Shown in pieces: positions 1 through 11,312 of a DNA stretch of 64,000 nucleotides. This DNA comes from Medicago truncatula. Its lineage: Eukaryota; Streptophyta; Magnoliopsida; Fabales; Fabaceae. Below the pieces are notes generated by a model. That model saw nothing but the letters and a program-made list of their open reading frames with translations, did not search any database and was not told the origin of the DNA. The stretch lies in assembly GCF_003473485.1 (NCBI RefSeq), contig NC_053044.1:53422091-53486090 (forward strand), given 5' to 3'. Position numbers and translations under genes: made by a program. Every line of letters begins with the position of its first letter. Position 1 is the stretch's first letter.

Positions 1-1318
1 CCTCATTTTTTACTACAACATAAGCATCAGGTGGGACCCACGTTTTGAATACTTAAGCCCAATCCAAACATTTGCAAAAAAACCCATTAAAATATTCCGG
101 TTTATTCTCCAGGTGGGACCCGCGTGTACTGTTCCAACAAAGCATCAGCAGGTCACCCATGTCTTTATCTCTCCGGATCTCAACCGTCGGCATTAAAATA
201 ATAATAAATAAACGGTCTAGATTTAATTTAGGAACAATTTTGCACAACTTGTGCATGGTGCACAAATTCTTTTTTTGTGCATACCAAATGCCACCAAGAT
301 TATCCCCTACGAAGAAGGATGGAGACATTTGTTTTTCAATGCATGTGTCATACCCTAATTTTTGACCTAAGGCCCCACTGACACGTGTCACTTGACCCTG
401 ATCGAACTTTAACATTTCAAGAAAAATTCGGCAGAGAGGTATTTTAAAATACATCATCTTTGTACCAATTCCGGCCATCTTCTCACTTTATTTATTGTTA
501 GTCTTTTTATTTCTTGGTTTCCATCTTTTTATATTTTATTTAGTCTTGATTTTATTTTATCTTTTTTTATTTTTTAGTTCAAATCACTTCTACTAGTTTT
601 TTTTTATAACCTTTTTTTAATATGTACAAAAATATGTCCATGAGGTCCAAAGTTGTTTTAAGCAGCGCCTCAATTACAGGCTTCAAGCTCAAAGTCAGAT
701 CTTTCCTTTCTCAACACCAAACGCGTACCACACCATCATGCCATTCAAGCTGTTCAATTCACCATTCAATTCCAATTCAAAGCTCATTAAACTGTTTCTT
801 ATTTCATCAACCTCAGATTCTTTAAAAAGAGGCCGATTTCACACTAACAAGGGGGCCGAAATTCATAGAGCGAGAGAACCAAAAGTTCTTCAAATGTTTC
901 TTGGGATTATCTAATGATTGGTTTGAGAGAAGTGATGAGAGAGTATAGGAGTTAGAAATTAAGAGTGTTGTGATTTGACTTTGAGTTTGAGATGAGAACA
1001 TGAAAATGGAGATTGGAGAAACTAGGGTTTGAGACTTTAATTTGGTACTGAACGTGTGTTGGTGGTGGAAACGGCGCAATAACAGTAAAATTATATATAT
1101 ACTAAGGTTATTTTATGTCCATATGTGGTCGGGTTCGGCTAGAGGTTTGAGTTTTATTAAAATTGGGCTCCACCGTATATACCCACATGGACCTTAATAT
1201 GTTCACCCGTGGACCCGCTCCAACCGTATGTATCCGACTGTAGCCCAAATCATGCCTTCGGTTTCTACAGGTTCGGTCAAGTATGGTTGTTGTACTAAAC
1301 CTTAGGAGGGTTTTTACC
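1..1318. other. Intergenic, no recognised gene
   Basis: No gene is recognised here. The longest minus-strand frames (53-478 and 822-1079) lack family similarity that I can name. The second starts after a TC-rich leader and has a Ser/Thr/Arg-rich start that could be a decayed organelle-targeting peptide, but nothing supports a full gene. Confidence 0.5.
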
Positions 1319-1494
1319 TTGATGAACTAATTGAAGGAGACACAGAATTCACGATCCATGAATGAACAAGGTTGTTGCATCGGTTCCAATGGCGGAATAA
1401 GGGATCAAAATCATCAACGATTGGATTAATAGTTCCATCAACGAATTCATACTTCATTTTGCCTCCCAATGCTCTACGCATTGATTGTAACGCC
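1319..1494 (-). pseudogene. Ty1-copia gag (UBN2-type) fragment, downstream part
   Basis: Read on the minus strand this is an uninterrupted frame of about 58 codons. It contains SMRRALGGKMKYEFVDGTI, then FDPLFRHWNRCNNLVHSW and NSVSPSI. That is the familiar gag signature of plant copia polyproteins (retrotransposon gag/UBN2). Its upstream half lies across the solo LTR, at 4226-4290. The rest of gag and all of pol are missing, so it is an old fragment rather than a live element. Confidence 0.75.
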
Positions 1495-1495
1495 C
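1491..1495. repeat. Target-site duplication TTGAT, left copy
   Basis: The identical pentamer TTGAT occurs at 4226-4230, immediately after the LTR. This is the 5-bp duplication expected of LTR-retrotransposon integrase. Confidence 0.85.
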
Positions 1496-4225
1496 CAATT
1501 TTATTTATTTATTATTGGTTGATTTAAAGTCTTTTTATATATGATTTTATATTATCATGTTGATTAAGTGGTGTGTAGCTATTTATTAAGTAGTGTTATT
1601 TTATTATTTTATTAGAATAAGTCTTGATAATATAATAAGATTTGAAAATAAAATAATATTGAGATGAGGGGCTGTTTTGAGAATTTAGAGACTTTAGTGG
1701 AATAAGTGGAAATAAGATAAAGAGGGTTGATGAAATAAATAGGAGAAAATATGTCAGAATAGTTGGCATGTGAAACAAGTTGCTTTGGAGAAAAGAGAGA
1801 AAACCAGAGAAGAGAAGAACCAAGAGGAAAGGCTGCTGATCCATTTTGATTAAGGTAAGAGTGGGACTAACCTTCACTAATTCTAAGTGTATGATTCTGA
1901 AAATTGAATTTAACAGGTTGTAGCTTGTAGTTTTGAGAATTTGGGAATTAGGTTTATAAGTTGTAATTGGTTGATTTAATAGTAGCTAATTCATTGAATT
2001 AATGTAAGGGGGGGTTTTATTCATCATAAGGGTTGTGTACTCGTGTGGGTAGTGAAAGGTTGTTAATTTTCATCGTTTTCTTAGTCTTTGATGAATCTAT
2101 GATTAAATTTGTGTTCCTATGTTGTTGTGATTATATGTTTAATTGTCGTTTCTGAATTGTGATGTTTCATGTTGAATTTGTGATTGATATTTAGGTAATT
2201 TTCTAAATTGTATATGAACAGTATTAGAATCGCTGCCATGATCTAGGAATCCGAGTGTGTTTTCGATAATTGCTACAAAAATATATTTTGATTTAGTTTT
2301 TATTTCTTTTTGTATTTTTGTTTATAAGCCGTGATTCCTTATTCCTCATCGGTCCATGAACTGAAGTTGTGTATGTATTATTCTTTCTAATTATTGACAT
2401 GATACATGTTTAATTCTTGTCTTATTTGAATTGGAAGTAACAAGATCATTGATCCAGCATATCTTGATTTCATGCGTTACTACATTCCTTTAGTGCTAAG
2501 AGGTTTAAGATTCCCACTATATGGCTAGATATGAAGTAATTAATTAGTTTAGCACCCATATGAATTAATAACGTGTAGCAATGATCATGGTAGGAAAAAT
2601 CAACTATGATCAAAAGTGATCCTAAATATCTACTTGTGTAATTATGCCTCCTTTCTTTCAGATCCTTTTGGCCAAACATGCTATGTTCATAAGGTTAAGT
2701 CTTGCCACTAGATAGATATGTTTTTGTTTGGAAATATTTCAGTGATACAATTTTTCTCTTGGGTTGTCTCTAACAGCAAGTAAAGAATAGCTAGAATGAG
2801 AAAAGAGTAAAGATATTAATCGGTGGTTAGAAACGAGAGAGTATAATGGTAGAAAAAGTATTTGATATTTTAGATGCTGAATTGAATTGATTAGATATTA
2901 ATTGATAAGTAAAGATGAATTATTTAATGATGTTGTCTTCCTGTTGTGATGAATATGATTTACTTTGATGATTAAATGTGAAAATATTTATATATTGTGA
3001 AAGATGTTGATATGAAGTTGTAATGGTTATATTTGATGATTATTGTTGATGTTGACTTGCTGCATATTATTTAATGGTACTGCCTTGCTGTTGTGATGTA
3101 TTATTATCATTAAGATGCTAATGTTGGTCTAAGTTGTTTAAGTTGTAAGATGTTGATCCAAAGTATTGGAATTTTAAGTTGTTAATGTTGTCAAAATTGT
3201 GGAAGTCGTAGTTGAAGTTGTTATTGGTGACCTTTTTATGTTCAGGTGTTTATAAGAGGTGGTGTACTCTTAGGTTGTTTTTTATAAGAGGTGGTGTACT
3301 CTTAGGTTGTTGTTTATAAGAGGTGGTGTACTCTTAGGTTGTCATCTTATAAGAGGTGGTGTACTCTTACGTTGTTGTTTATAAGAGGTGGTGTACTCTT
3401 AGATTGTCGTCTTATAAGAGGTGGTGTACTCTTAGGTTGTCGTCTTATAAGAGGTGGTGTACTCTTAGGTTGTTGTTTATAAGAGATGGTGTACTCTTAG
3501 GTTGTCGTCTTATAAGAGGTGGTGTACTCTTACGTTGTCATATTATAAGAGGTGGTGTAATCTTACGTTGTCGTCTTATAAGAGGTGGTGTACTCTCATG
3601 TAGTTGTGTTGTCAGGTTGATGTTGTTGTTGACGGATCGTTGAAGTTGTTGATAATAACAACCATGGAATAATGATGAATATGTTGTTGCTTATGTTATG
3701 TTTATGTTATTATAAGATGATGATTTATGTTGTTGATTATATTATTATTAATTGATGATATTTATGTTGTTAAATATAATTGTTGAATTATATTATTGTT
3801 TTGTGAAATCTCACCCCTTCTGCTTGGAAATGTTGCTCTTCGTATGAGTAACTTGCAGGTGATCAAGATTAAGTGGCTAGTGTTGTTGTCGTGAGTGACT
3901 ATCCATCACTGAGTCTTTAGGTTGCTCTGATACGTAACAGGATGGGATCTTTTGTGGCTATTTTCTGTTCCTTACGTATTTGATTATGATATTAATTAAT
4001 TAAGTTGTTTAATTGAATTTATGAGACGTTTTGATGAGGCCTATGTGCCAAGACTTATTTATGTTGATGAATTTAATCTGCTGCAATGTTTTGAAATTTT
4101 ATTTATGTTGAAGGATAATTAGTTAATTATCTTATTTATGATTTTATGAAGTGTAGCATTCCGTTATGTGTTGAATACTTTGATATATGTTTGAAATTTT
4201 TAAGTTGGGAAAACGGGGTGTTACA
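1496..4225 (+). mobile_element. Solo LTR of a Ty3-type retrotransposon (2.73 kb)
   Basis: The element begins TGTAACGCCCC and ends GGGGTGTTACA, so it has TG...CA termini with an imperfect terminal inverted repeat. It is flanked by TTGAT on both sides. No gag or pol, primer-binding site or polypurine tract lies between the ends, which makes it a single LTR left by LTR-LTR recombination. The TGTAAC(A/G)CCCC start and the CTCACCCC...TTGCAGGTGAT stretch near 3812-3860 resemble LTRs of Tekay-type chromoviruses. That lineage assignment is tentative. Plus orientation is inferred from the same stretch. A block of eleven tandem repeats lies at 3250-3600. The LTR interrupts an older copia gag remnant. 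Confidence 0.85.
3250..3600 (+). repeat. Tandem repeat, about 11 copies of a 32-bp unit
   Basis: The unit core TATAAGAGGTGGTGTACTCT recurs about eleven times with GTTGT(T/C)(G/A)T spacers that vary slightly (GTTGTTGT or GTCGTCT). It lies wholly inside the solo LTR. The plus-strand frame across it (3356-3643) is only the repeat translated and is not a gene. Confidence 0.9.
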
Positions 4226-4290
4226 TTGATCGTGCCCAGGAATGATAATTCGAACCGTCCAGAACCGGAGAAACGGTATCAACACCATAA
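4226..4290 (-). pseudogene. Ty1-copia gag fragment, upstream part
   Basis: The minus strand encodes VSPVLDGSNYHSWARS, the standard N-terminal motif of plant copia gag. It would run directly into SMRRALGGK at 1494 if the 2.73-kb LTR were removed. This confirms that the LTR landed in a copia remnant. TTGAT at 4226-4230 is the right-hand target duplication. Confidence 0.75.
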
Positions 4291-4514
4291 CATAGTGGTT
4301 ACAATATCATAAGTGGTTTCAGTATTAAAGAGTGGTCTCAGTACCATATTTGAGGGTGTAATTCTCGAACGGTTTTCTACAGTGAAGTAGTTAACTGCAC
4401 AGTTGCAGCTGGACTTGTTTTATCCTGGAGGCGGCGTGATTGATAGTCTGCCTTGCACAATTTTGGATAGTGCCACGAAACGTCTTAAAGAGATCGACCT
4501 GGTCGTGACTCAAC

Positions 4515-5048
4515 CTAGTAACAACTTCGGTAGATAATAAAACTTGGAAATCCAAATACAACAGTTTGGAAATCCAAAAACAAGAGAACCTGTGGCAGTA
4601 TGCAAATAAATAAAAGTTGACACACTGCCGAATTCCTTGCGCACAAAGATAATTCCATGAACATTTGGTGTTTTGCATCTGTATCTAGGTATTTGGCACA
4701 CTGAATTGTCATTGTGCTTAATGCTCTTGAATTCTGCATTATATATTTTGCAAATTGAAACTTCCAACTTAGACTGCTGTCAATTTTAAGTGAACACTTT
4801 GTAAGATGCGATAAAAGACATTTCGGAACAATATCTGGGTCCTCCCAATGTGCCCTGCATAATTTTTTTCCTTTATGATTTTCATCGAAATTGAGAATGA
4901 GTTGCGAGAAGAAGAGGATGATTGTGACGGCGGCATTTTTGGTAGGAAGAAAAGAAAGAATGTGAATAAGAAGTGAATCTGGGAGAGCACTGATTCTGTC
5001 TTCTTCTTCTTGAATTGGAATTGAATGTCCTAGCCGCCGGGGGGACAT
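4515..5048 (-). pseudogene. F-box/FBD gene with internal deletion
   Basis: The open frame (177 codons from ATG at 5048) starts with an F-box, EDRISALPDSLLIHILSFLP. It breaks off after SQLILNFDENH and resumes in the C-terminal FBD region with WEDPDIVPKCLLSHL and FAKYIMQNSRALSTMTIQ. The intact neighbour at 5931-7261 has about 250 residues of leucine-rich sequence between these parts, so the middle has been deleted while the frame stayed open. At the C-terminus the neighbour's stop (after LLFI) has become a Cys codon, adding about 30 extra residues. F-box proteins recruit substrates to SCF ubiquitin ligases. Without the LRR region this copy could not be expected to bind the usual target. Pseudogene is the likelier reading, but a short expressed protein is possible. 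Confidence 0.7.
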
Positions 5049-5930
5049 GATTATTGCAATATCATATGACTCTTGATAAGAGTATATATATAAAGAAGAG
5101 TCACTCCTCATCATACAAATCAATTTTCTTCTTTATGTCTTGCAACTCCCTAACAATATATCCCTAACTTGTCTTGCATGTACGTATAATTGTTATTCTA
5201 GAGCATAAATACCTACTTAGGCCCCTCTCTATCAATAACCGCATATACAAATTCTTAAACATATCCTATACAGGAACAGCCACACTTCATTGTCCGCTAA
5301 CTACAACATGATTATAGGATGAGATGTTGCATACAAACAATCTTAAGATTCAGGATGAAACAAAAATCCCACCATGTAGTTTGCATGGCAAAAATAACGA
5401 GCATTTGTAAACTATCCAAATTCTTCAACTGAGCATTTTACTTTTGCATTTCATCCATTGCAACTAGCTCTGTCACTACAACAGATTTTTTTATTAGCTG
5501 GAAATTGCAACAAATTTTGCAAAATGGCCTTCTTATTAAGCTCATTAAGTTTTGCTAATTTAACTTCATCTAATCTACCATTCTGAAGTTAAGAATTGTC
5601 CCGTTCTACATAAAGCTTGGTTCCAATTACTAATCAATATGTCAACGATTTTAATTCAGCTCAACTAGTTTGAGCTAAGGTTAAGGAGTTGGAGTTACTA
5701 CTGGTTCAAACTCGGATAAATGAGTAAAGATTAATATAACAACTAATTACTAACATTTTTCATTCAAAAAAATTGACAAAAAAGTAATTGCAGTTCAAAA
5801 GAGGAGGGAGAGGAACAAACAATTAATTTCATTGCTACCCAAACACATCCACTTTGTTTATCACTAATCAAGTCAAGATAGTAGTTCAACACTTGTAATG
5901 TAAATATATCATAATGCATGCATGTAGCAG

Positions 5931-7261
5931 TCAAATAAATAAAAGTTTACATGTGGTTGAATTCTTTAGGCACAAAGATAATTCCTTTTTCATTTGGAGC
6001 TTTGTAGTTGTATCTAGGAATTTGGCACTCTGAATTTTCATGGCGCTAAGTACTCTTGAATTCTTCATAATATATTTTGCAAAGTGAAGCTCACAAGTGA
6101 TGCCCCAATAATTTCTAAGTGAGCATGTTGATAGATAGGATAAAAGGCATTTTGGAACAATTTCTTGTTCCTCCCAATCTTTGTCATGGAAATATTCTCT
6201 TGGTGTAATAACCTGAAAACCATACACATACACAGTTGAATATATTATATACGGAATGCAACTAACAAAAAATTAATTAACATTATTACAAACCTTGTCA
6301 ATGATAAGAATTTGAAGTTTGGGACAATATTGAAGCAACTTCATGAGACACTTAAATATCAATAGAGGATTTTGAGCACGGAAGATAAGCTCCATGTAGG
6401 TTAAATTGTGAAACATGACAATGTTGTCAAGTGTATTGGGAACCTTCTCATCAACCATAAGCTACAAAAACAGAATATTATAAATTAATCACAAATTCTT
6501 TCCTAAGAGTACTTATTCAAGACGGAGGTGTATATTGATATCCATACCTCAACACGCAAACGCTCCACGTTGTGAAACCAATCAAACTCTGTAGGAATAA
6601 AAACATTACAAATATTTGCTGTGATCAAATTGGATAAACTTATAATTTGCCTCTCTTCTTTTGAATAAGGTGAATATACGCTTAAACAATCGGTTTCCAA
6701 ATCTTGTAGAATCGGGCAGCCAGATAAAAGCTTCAAGAGATATTCATAATATGTGAATTTGACGATATTCAAGTGAAGGACTTTGAGTGAGGGAAGATAA
6801 AAGTATGGGATTTCATTCAATGTGATCCTATTCAATTTGAGGACTGACAAGGTTTTAGTACTAAGAATGAAAGAAGGCAATGTCATTATGGAGTATCCTG
6901 AGTTGCAGAGATCAATGGTGAGGTTTTCAACTCCGCTTTTTACAGCAGTATAAAGAAAATCATGGATATCTCTATTAAGAAAGCAGCACTTAAGGTGGAA
7001 CGAGCGGATGGGTAGGGTTTTATCTCGATTGGCAATGACGGAGTTGACAAAATTGGAAAAGGTTAAAGCCTCTTGAAAGGGTTGGTCATCGAAGCGGAGG
7101 ATGAGTTGTGAGAGCCAGAGTGGTTTCCACTTCTTCGAGAGAATGCTTGTGGCGGCACTGTCTTTAGTAGTAAGAAAGGAAAGAACATGATAAAGAAGTG
7201 AGTCCGGCAAAGCACTGATTCTGTCTTCGTTTGGAATTGAAAGCTGCGGCGGCTGCCACAT
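5931..7261 (-). CDS. F-box/FBD/LRR-repeat protein
   Basis: There are three exons: 7261-6548, 6461-6294 and 6212-5931, with GT/AG junctions that keep phase. The spliced protein is 387 aa. Residues about 10-55 are an F-box (EDRISALPDSLLYHVLSFL, then SKKWKPLWLSQLILRFDD). The middle has the leucine-rich segments of the plant F-box/LRR family, including VENLTIDLC and LKVLHLNIV. The C-terminus is an FBD domain (VPKCLLSYL, FAKYIMKNSRVLSAMKIQSAKFL). The family is known to act as substrate receptor of SCF E3 ubiquitin ligases; the target is unknown. The length is typical and no break is seen. Start: first ATG of the frame (MWQPPQ), a short distance before the F-box. Related fragments lie at 4515-5048 and 12240-12400, so the locus belongs to a small, rearranging F-box cluster. 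Confidence 0.88.
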
Positions 7262-7269
7262 TGTGGGGA

Positions 7270-8685
7270 GGATTGCAACACAAGTTAAACCTACTCAGTA
7301 GTGAAAGGTCAGAGCCCAACCATTATATTCTTTCCTTGATTTGTATAATATTTAAAAAGTAAATATTTTTACATGATCCTGAAACAAAATAGAGCTCTTA
7401 ATAATTTCATTGAACTTTTAAAATATTTGATTTGATATATTTTTTTTACAATATATAAAAATAAAATAAAAAAACAGAGAACAAAAATATTTGTTTTTCC
7501 CTCAAAAAAAACATATTTGTTTTGATTGGCCCTACTCAATATTTGTTTTTCCCTCAATTTTTTATTTTTTTTTGTTTTGATTGGATCCCAACTCAATATT
7601 TTATTTCACCTATTTTGACAAAAAAATACCTAATCCAAAACAAAAATGATATTTATCACGAGAGAAATCTCGTAAATTTATCCCGACTATGTATTTGATT
7701 CACCGCTTTATTTGTTGATTTTCAAATATGTAACAACCCTTCCAACTACATTGCGTCGAAGTGACCGCTCCAACTGCTTCAAAAGTTACATTTGTAATTG
7801 CAACAATATTTGTCGAACTTCTTGGTACTAAAGAACTAGCCTTCAATAAAACAAGCTTATAGAGGTAAACTTATTTAAGGGTAAAATTGCAGGTGAAAAA
7901 ACCACCATAAAACTATTTATTCCCTTTCTGCATCAATTGTACAAATTATTCTATAACTCGAAATTTTGTTATCATATTTATCTTCCTAAAACATAAAAAC
8001 CAATTATAGTACTAATGACGCACCACCAACAACTAAATTTTTTCACTTTTCTTTGTCTCCGCCCTCCTCCTCATCCTCGTCATCATCATCATACATTCAT
8101 AAAAAAAAAACCTGAAAAATAAATCCTAGAAAAAAGAGATAATGAAAACCAAGGTAACGTGTGAACCTCAAATCACCCACAACCCTATTTGCTTCAACCT
8201 CTCTATTTCAACCTCCACGACCCCCCTCCATCAACCAACCAGCCCTCCTGCTTCGCCTTAATTTGTGAGTCGCCCCTAGCAACGAACATCAAAGTAATAA
8301 AAAACTCATTTTTTAATTTAGGAATTTTGAAGGTTTTTTTAAAATTGAGAATATGAGCATTATCAATAGATATTTTGTTTTTATAAATTTTTTATTTTTG
8401 AATTGTTGAAAGAAGAAAATTCTTTTTTCCCAAAAACCGAAACATGTATTTAATTCTACCTGGGCCACGGGTTAAACGGACTAGTGCGTAACTATGTCAA
8501 TTAATGTTTTAATTTATGTGACAATTCAAAATGTTTTGATTGATTGTTTGTGCAAAATTGTTTTGGTTGTCAACCCACCACCACCATTATACTTTTAATT
8601 TTAAATACAAAATATAATATAATAATATTAGTATTAAATAATATTAATCATATTTACTTAAGTAGACCAGTTTGACAGGCTTAAG
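7270..8685. other. AT-rich intergenic stretch
   Basis: No gene is recognised. A short direct duplication built on CAATATTTGTTTTTCCCTCA lies around 7480-7610. The remainder is AT-rich and contains CT-rich tracts near 8050-8230. Confidence 0.5.
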
Positions 8686-8699
8686 AGGTATTTTTATGG

Positions 8700-8715
8700 A
8701 ATTGTTTAAAAAAAA
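8700..8715 (+). mobile_element. Micro-insertion: AATTGTTT plus short A tail
   Basis: Sixteen bases (AATTGTTT followed by eight A) sit between perfect 14-bp direct repeats AGGTATTTTTATGG at 8686-8699 and 8716-8729. This is the form expected of a retroposed sequence truncated almost to its tail. Confidence 0.6.
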
Positions 8716-8764
8716 AGGTATTTTTATGGCATGTGATCTTACCTTTTTACCCAAATAGACTTCT

Positions 8765-8868
8765 TGTAATATATATTTTTTTTTTTGTGGTGGTTGAAGT
8801 TTGAACCCCAGACCTTGCATATATTATGCATTGTCCATAACAACTGAGTTAAGCTCGCGAGGACACCT
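8765..8868 (-). mobile_element. tRNA-derived SINE
   Basis: On the minus strand it starts GTCCTCGCGAGCTTAACTCAG and has a pol III A-box-like TTAACTCAGTTG and a B-box-like GGGGTTCAAAC, followed by an A-rich tail (T run at about 8773-8785 on the plus strand). It is flanked by the 12-bp duplication AAATAGACTTCT at 8753-8764 and 8869-8880. It belongs to the same family as the SINE at 16639-16773. It is not a functional tRNA gene: no anticodon arm or acceptor pairing is present. Confidence 0.8.
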
Positions 8869-9243
8869 AAATAGACTTCTAAAAAACCAAAAATATGGCA
8901 TGATCCGTTGTAGGCTAGACCATAGATATTTGTAGATCGGTCTGTCCTATTTCTATCCCTATTCAAAAGGTTGGATTCCAAAAGAAAAAAGAATAATTAG
9001 ACTAAAAATAAAAGTAAAAATATTAAACTAATAATAAAGATTTTTTAAATAAATCTAAAAATAAAGATCAAAGCAATGGTAAATGAATAAACTAAAAGAA
9101 AAATAACATGGAAAATGCTAAAAAGTGGCCTCAGGACATTTGTTAGGAGGATAAAAATAGAATTATTGTATTGACTAATGGTGAAAAGTGATGAATTTAA
9201 CTTTTTAAAAGTCAAAATATTGTTAAATCATATACAAAACTAT

Positions 9244-9259
9244 TTTTTTTTTTGACAAG
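9244..9259 (-). mobile_element. Micro-insertion: CTTGTC plus A tail
   Basis: On the minus strand the insert is CTTGTC followed by about ten A. It is flanked by ATATACAAAACTAT at 9230-9243 and 9260-9273. CTTGT(T/C) before the tail is also the 3' end of the LINE fragment at 61877. Confidence 0.65.
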
Positions 9260-9485
9260 ATATACAAAACTATTTCATTTGCTTTTCTTAACAAGTACTC
9301 TTGTTAGCATAACCCAAATAATAATTTGTAACTTTTTTTTAAAGAATATTTAAACTAGCGTCCAAAATAAATCGTAGCTTTTTCTTTGGACAAAATATTT
9401 AAACTAGAAATAAATCCAAAACAATGATTAAATTCTTTTTAGTTTCGTTTACACAATTCTTAGGTTCAATTTGAACTCAGACCGT

Positions 9486-9505
9486 CTTTCAACAAAAAAA
9501 AAAAC
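9486..9505 (+). mobile_element. Micro-insertion: CTTTCAAC plus A tail
   Basis: The insert is CTTTCAAC followed by an A run, flanked by the 14-bp direct repeat TGAACTCAGACCGT at 9472-9485 and 9506-9519. Confidence 0.6.
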
Positions 9506-9876
9506 TGAACTCAGACCGTTTGTTTTAATTGAAAGAGATCTAAATTATATCATCAAAATGGTTTTGGTATTTTAAATTTAAAATTTTAAAGTTTTATAGA
9601 ATTTTTCTCAAGTCGCTCAAAATGGATCTCTGTGCAAATAGTTACTTAAGTTAGTAGCGCTAAGTTAAGTTCCACTTAGTTCTGACTAATCTTAACACTT
9701 CTCGATTTTTGTTGACCTATGTAAACCTGAGAAAGATTAACCTATCTTGTATTCAGTTGTTATTGATTTTACTAACCTTCGTTTGACTGACTATAAGAAA
9801 TTCGGGTGTTTACCGTTCTCCGTTAACAACTTAATTACTTTTAGGTGTACAGAGCACTCAATTACCTATATTTTTA

Positions 9877-10753
9877 GAGAAATGCTAGTGTCACACCCAC
9901 TAACACACTCTTTTAACACACTCAATAATAATCCTCCATGCCATCAACATTTTACCTACAAATCGGTTTCAACCTTATGAGTGTTTCTATTTATTTTATT
10001 TTTATTATTAAATTAGATTTTAGTTTTTCATCTTCTACACTCAACTTTCAACAAACCTGGTCTTTACACATAACGTAAGAAATTGTTTGCTTTTACAGAG
10101 CAAAACAAAAGACACATGGACATTTTTATTTTTTTTGGGACGTAACCGTACTTTTTCATTCTCTAAGTCTTCTTCGTATAAGTTTTCCCTTTCAATACAC
10201 TACACAAAAGCATTCTTCAGATTTTTTTCAATCAAACAAATCAAATTTTACTGAATCTGAATCGTAAAATCTCCACCCCTACAAAATCAATAAAAATTGA
10301 TCTCACTTTGACAAATCTTATTTAAGAACCAATTACTACGACCATATATATTAGAGGGTGTGAAGATTTATTTGAGATGTTCATAGCTCACAACCATACC
10401 TATATTGCTAAAAAGGGGGGGGGGGGGGTCAGATTGACGAAAATGACAACAAAGCTTGCACGTGACAAATCAAAAGGAGACAGACGAGATCGGAAGAAAC
10501 AACGATGAGATAGGTCAGATCAAACAAGAGAGATGATAGATCGAAGAAAAAAAAAAGGAGCAGTGGACATGAAGAGAAGAGAAGGAGCTTGAAGTTCAAC
10601 GAGAAGGATGTGTTCGAGTAAAATAAAAAAATAACATTTAACAACTTGTATTACCGGTAACCTGTCAAGGAATTAAAATAAGTGGGTGATGTGGCTAATT
10701 GTCATTTGAGTGTGTTAAAAGAGTGTTTTAGTGGATGTGATCTAGCATTTCTC
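9877..10753. mobile_element. Non-autonomous MULE-type element (877 bp)
   Basis: Terminal inverted repeats of about 47 bp begin GAGAAATGCTAGTGTCACA on the left and end in the imperfect complement GATCTAGCATTTCTC on the right. The 9-bp target duplication ATATTTTTA lies at 9868-9876 and 10754-10762. The interior has no transposase; it includes a run of about 13 G near 10415-10428. A 9-bp duplication with long inverted repeats fits the Mutator superfamily. Confidence 0.8.
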
Positions 10754-10762
10754 ATATTTTTA

Positions 10763-11224
10763 TACTTTTAAATTTTATTTATGTTTTTCAAAACCTTATA
10801 ATAAATAAACAGTCAATTTTGTCCTTAAATTATTCTTTTCTTACCGATTTAGTCGCTATACTAGTAAACACAACTGAAAGGTCCCTAAACTATTTCGCCA
10901 TTAAGTTTCTTGGTTAAGTTAACAGAATTTGTTGATTTTCATGATAGTTTAATGACTAAATTGATGTATTTTTCATAATTTAAAGACATTTTAGTTTAAT
11001 TTAATAATATAGGGACTAAATTGGCGAGAAGGTAATAATTTATGAATGATATTGACATTTTTTATTCACATTTTAATTTTCAAAAATTCATTTTCACATC
11101 TAACATTCTCTAGATGAGTTGAGGAACCCAAAATCTTAACATGACCCAATCTCCTAACTTTTTAATCAATGGTTGCCCACTTATCTGCCCATATAAGTAG
11201 CAAAATAAGCAATTTAACAGAGTG
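10763..11224. other. Intergenic, no gene seen
   Basis: AT-rich sequence. Phrases such as GGGACTAAATTGGCGAG near 11013 are typical of old MITE interiors, but no ends were found. Confidence 0.4.
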
Positions 11225-11312
11225 AAAACCTGATGGCAAACTCCTTGCTGGGAGTCAAGTGTTGACAGTTGATTAAAGATGCTGTTGAGCTCATGAATAG
11301 TGAACAAATATA
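11225..11312 (-). pseudogene. Duplicated fragment of SYP32 exon 4
   Basis: The minus strand encodes TIHELNSIFNQLSTLDSQQG, nearly the same as TIHELSNIFNQLATLVSQQG of the intact Qa-SNARE exon at 13992-14180. The DNA match covers about 85-90 bases and runs through the exon end into the first bases of the intron, so this is a DNA-level duplication rather than a processed copy. One G of the original GGGGAGGTTGCC is missing, which breaks the frame. No other SYP32 exon is seen beside it. Confidence 0.75.

Noticed and set aside
53-478. 141-codon minus-strand frame at the left edge
   Set aside because: No recognisable family, unconvincing composition, and it overlaps an equally meaningless plus-strand frame.
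3250-3600. CRISPR-like appearance of a short repeated unit
   Set aside because: The spacers are near-identical, the units are contiguous in an LTR, and the genome is a plant; this is a tandem repeat.
3356-3643. 95-codon plus-strand frame with a repeated YKRWCTLRLSS pattern
   Set aside because: It is the translated 32-bp tandem repeat inside the solo LTR and not a protein-coding gene.
8765-8868. Possible tRNA gene from A and B box motifs
   Set aside because: No anticodon loop or acceptor stem pairing; A tail and 12-bp duplications show a SINE. The same applies to 16639-16773 and 33052-33258.
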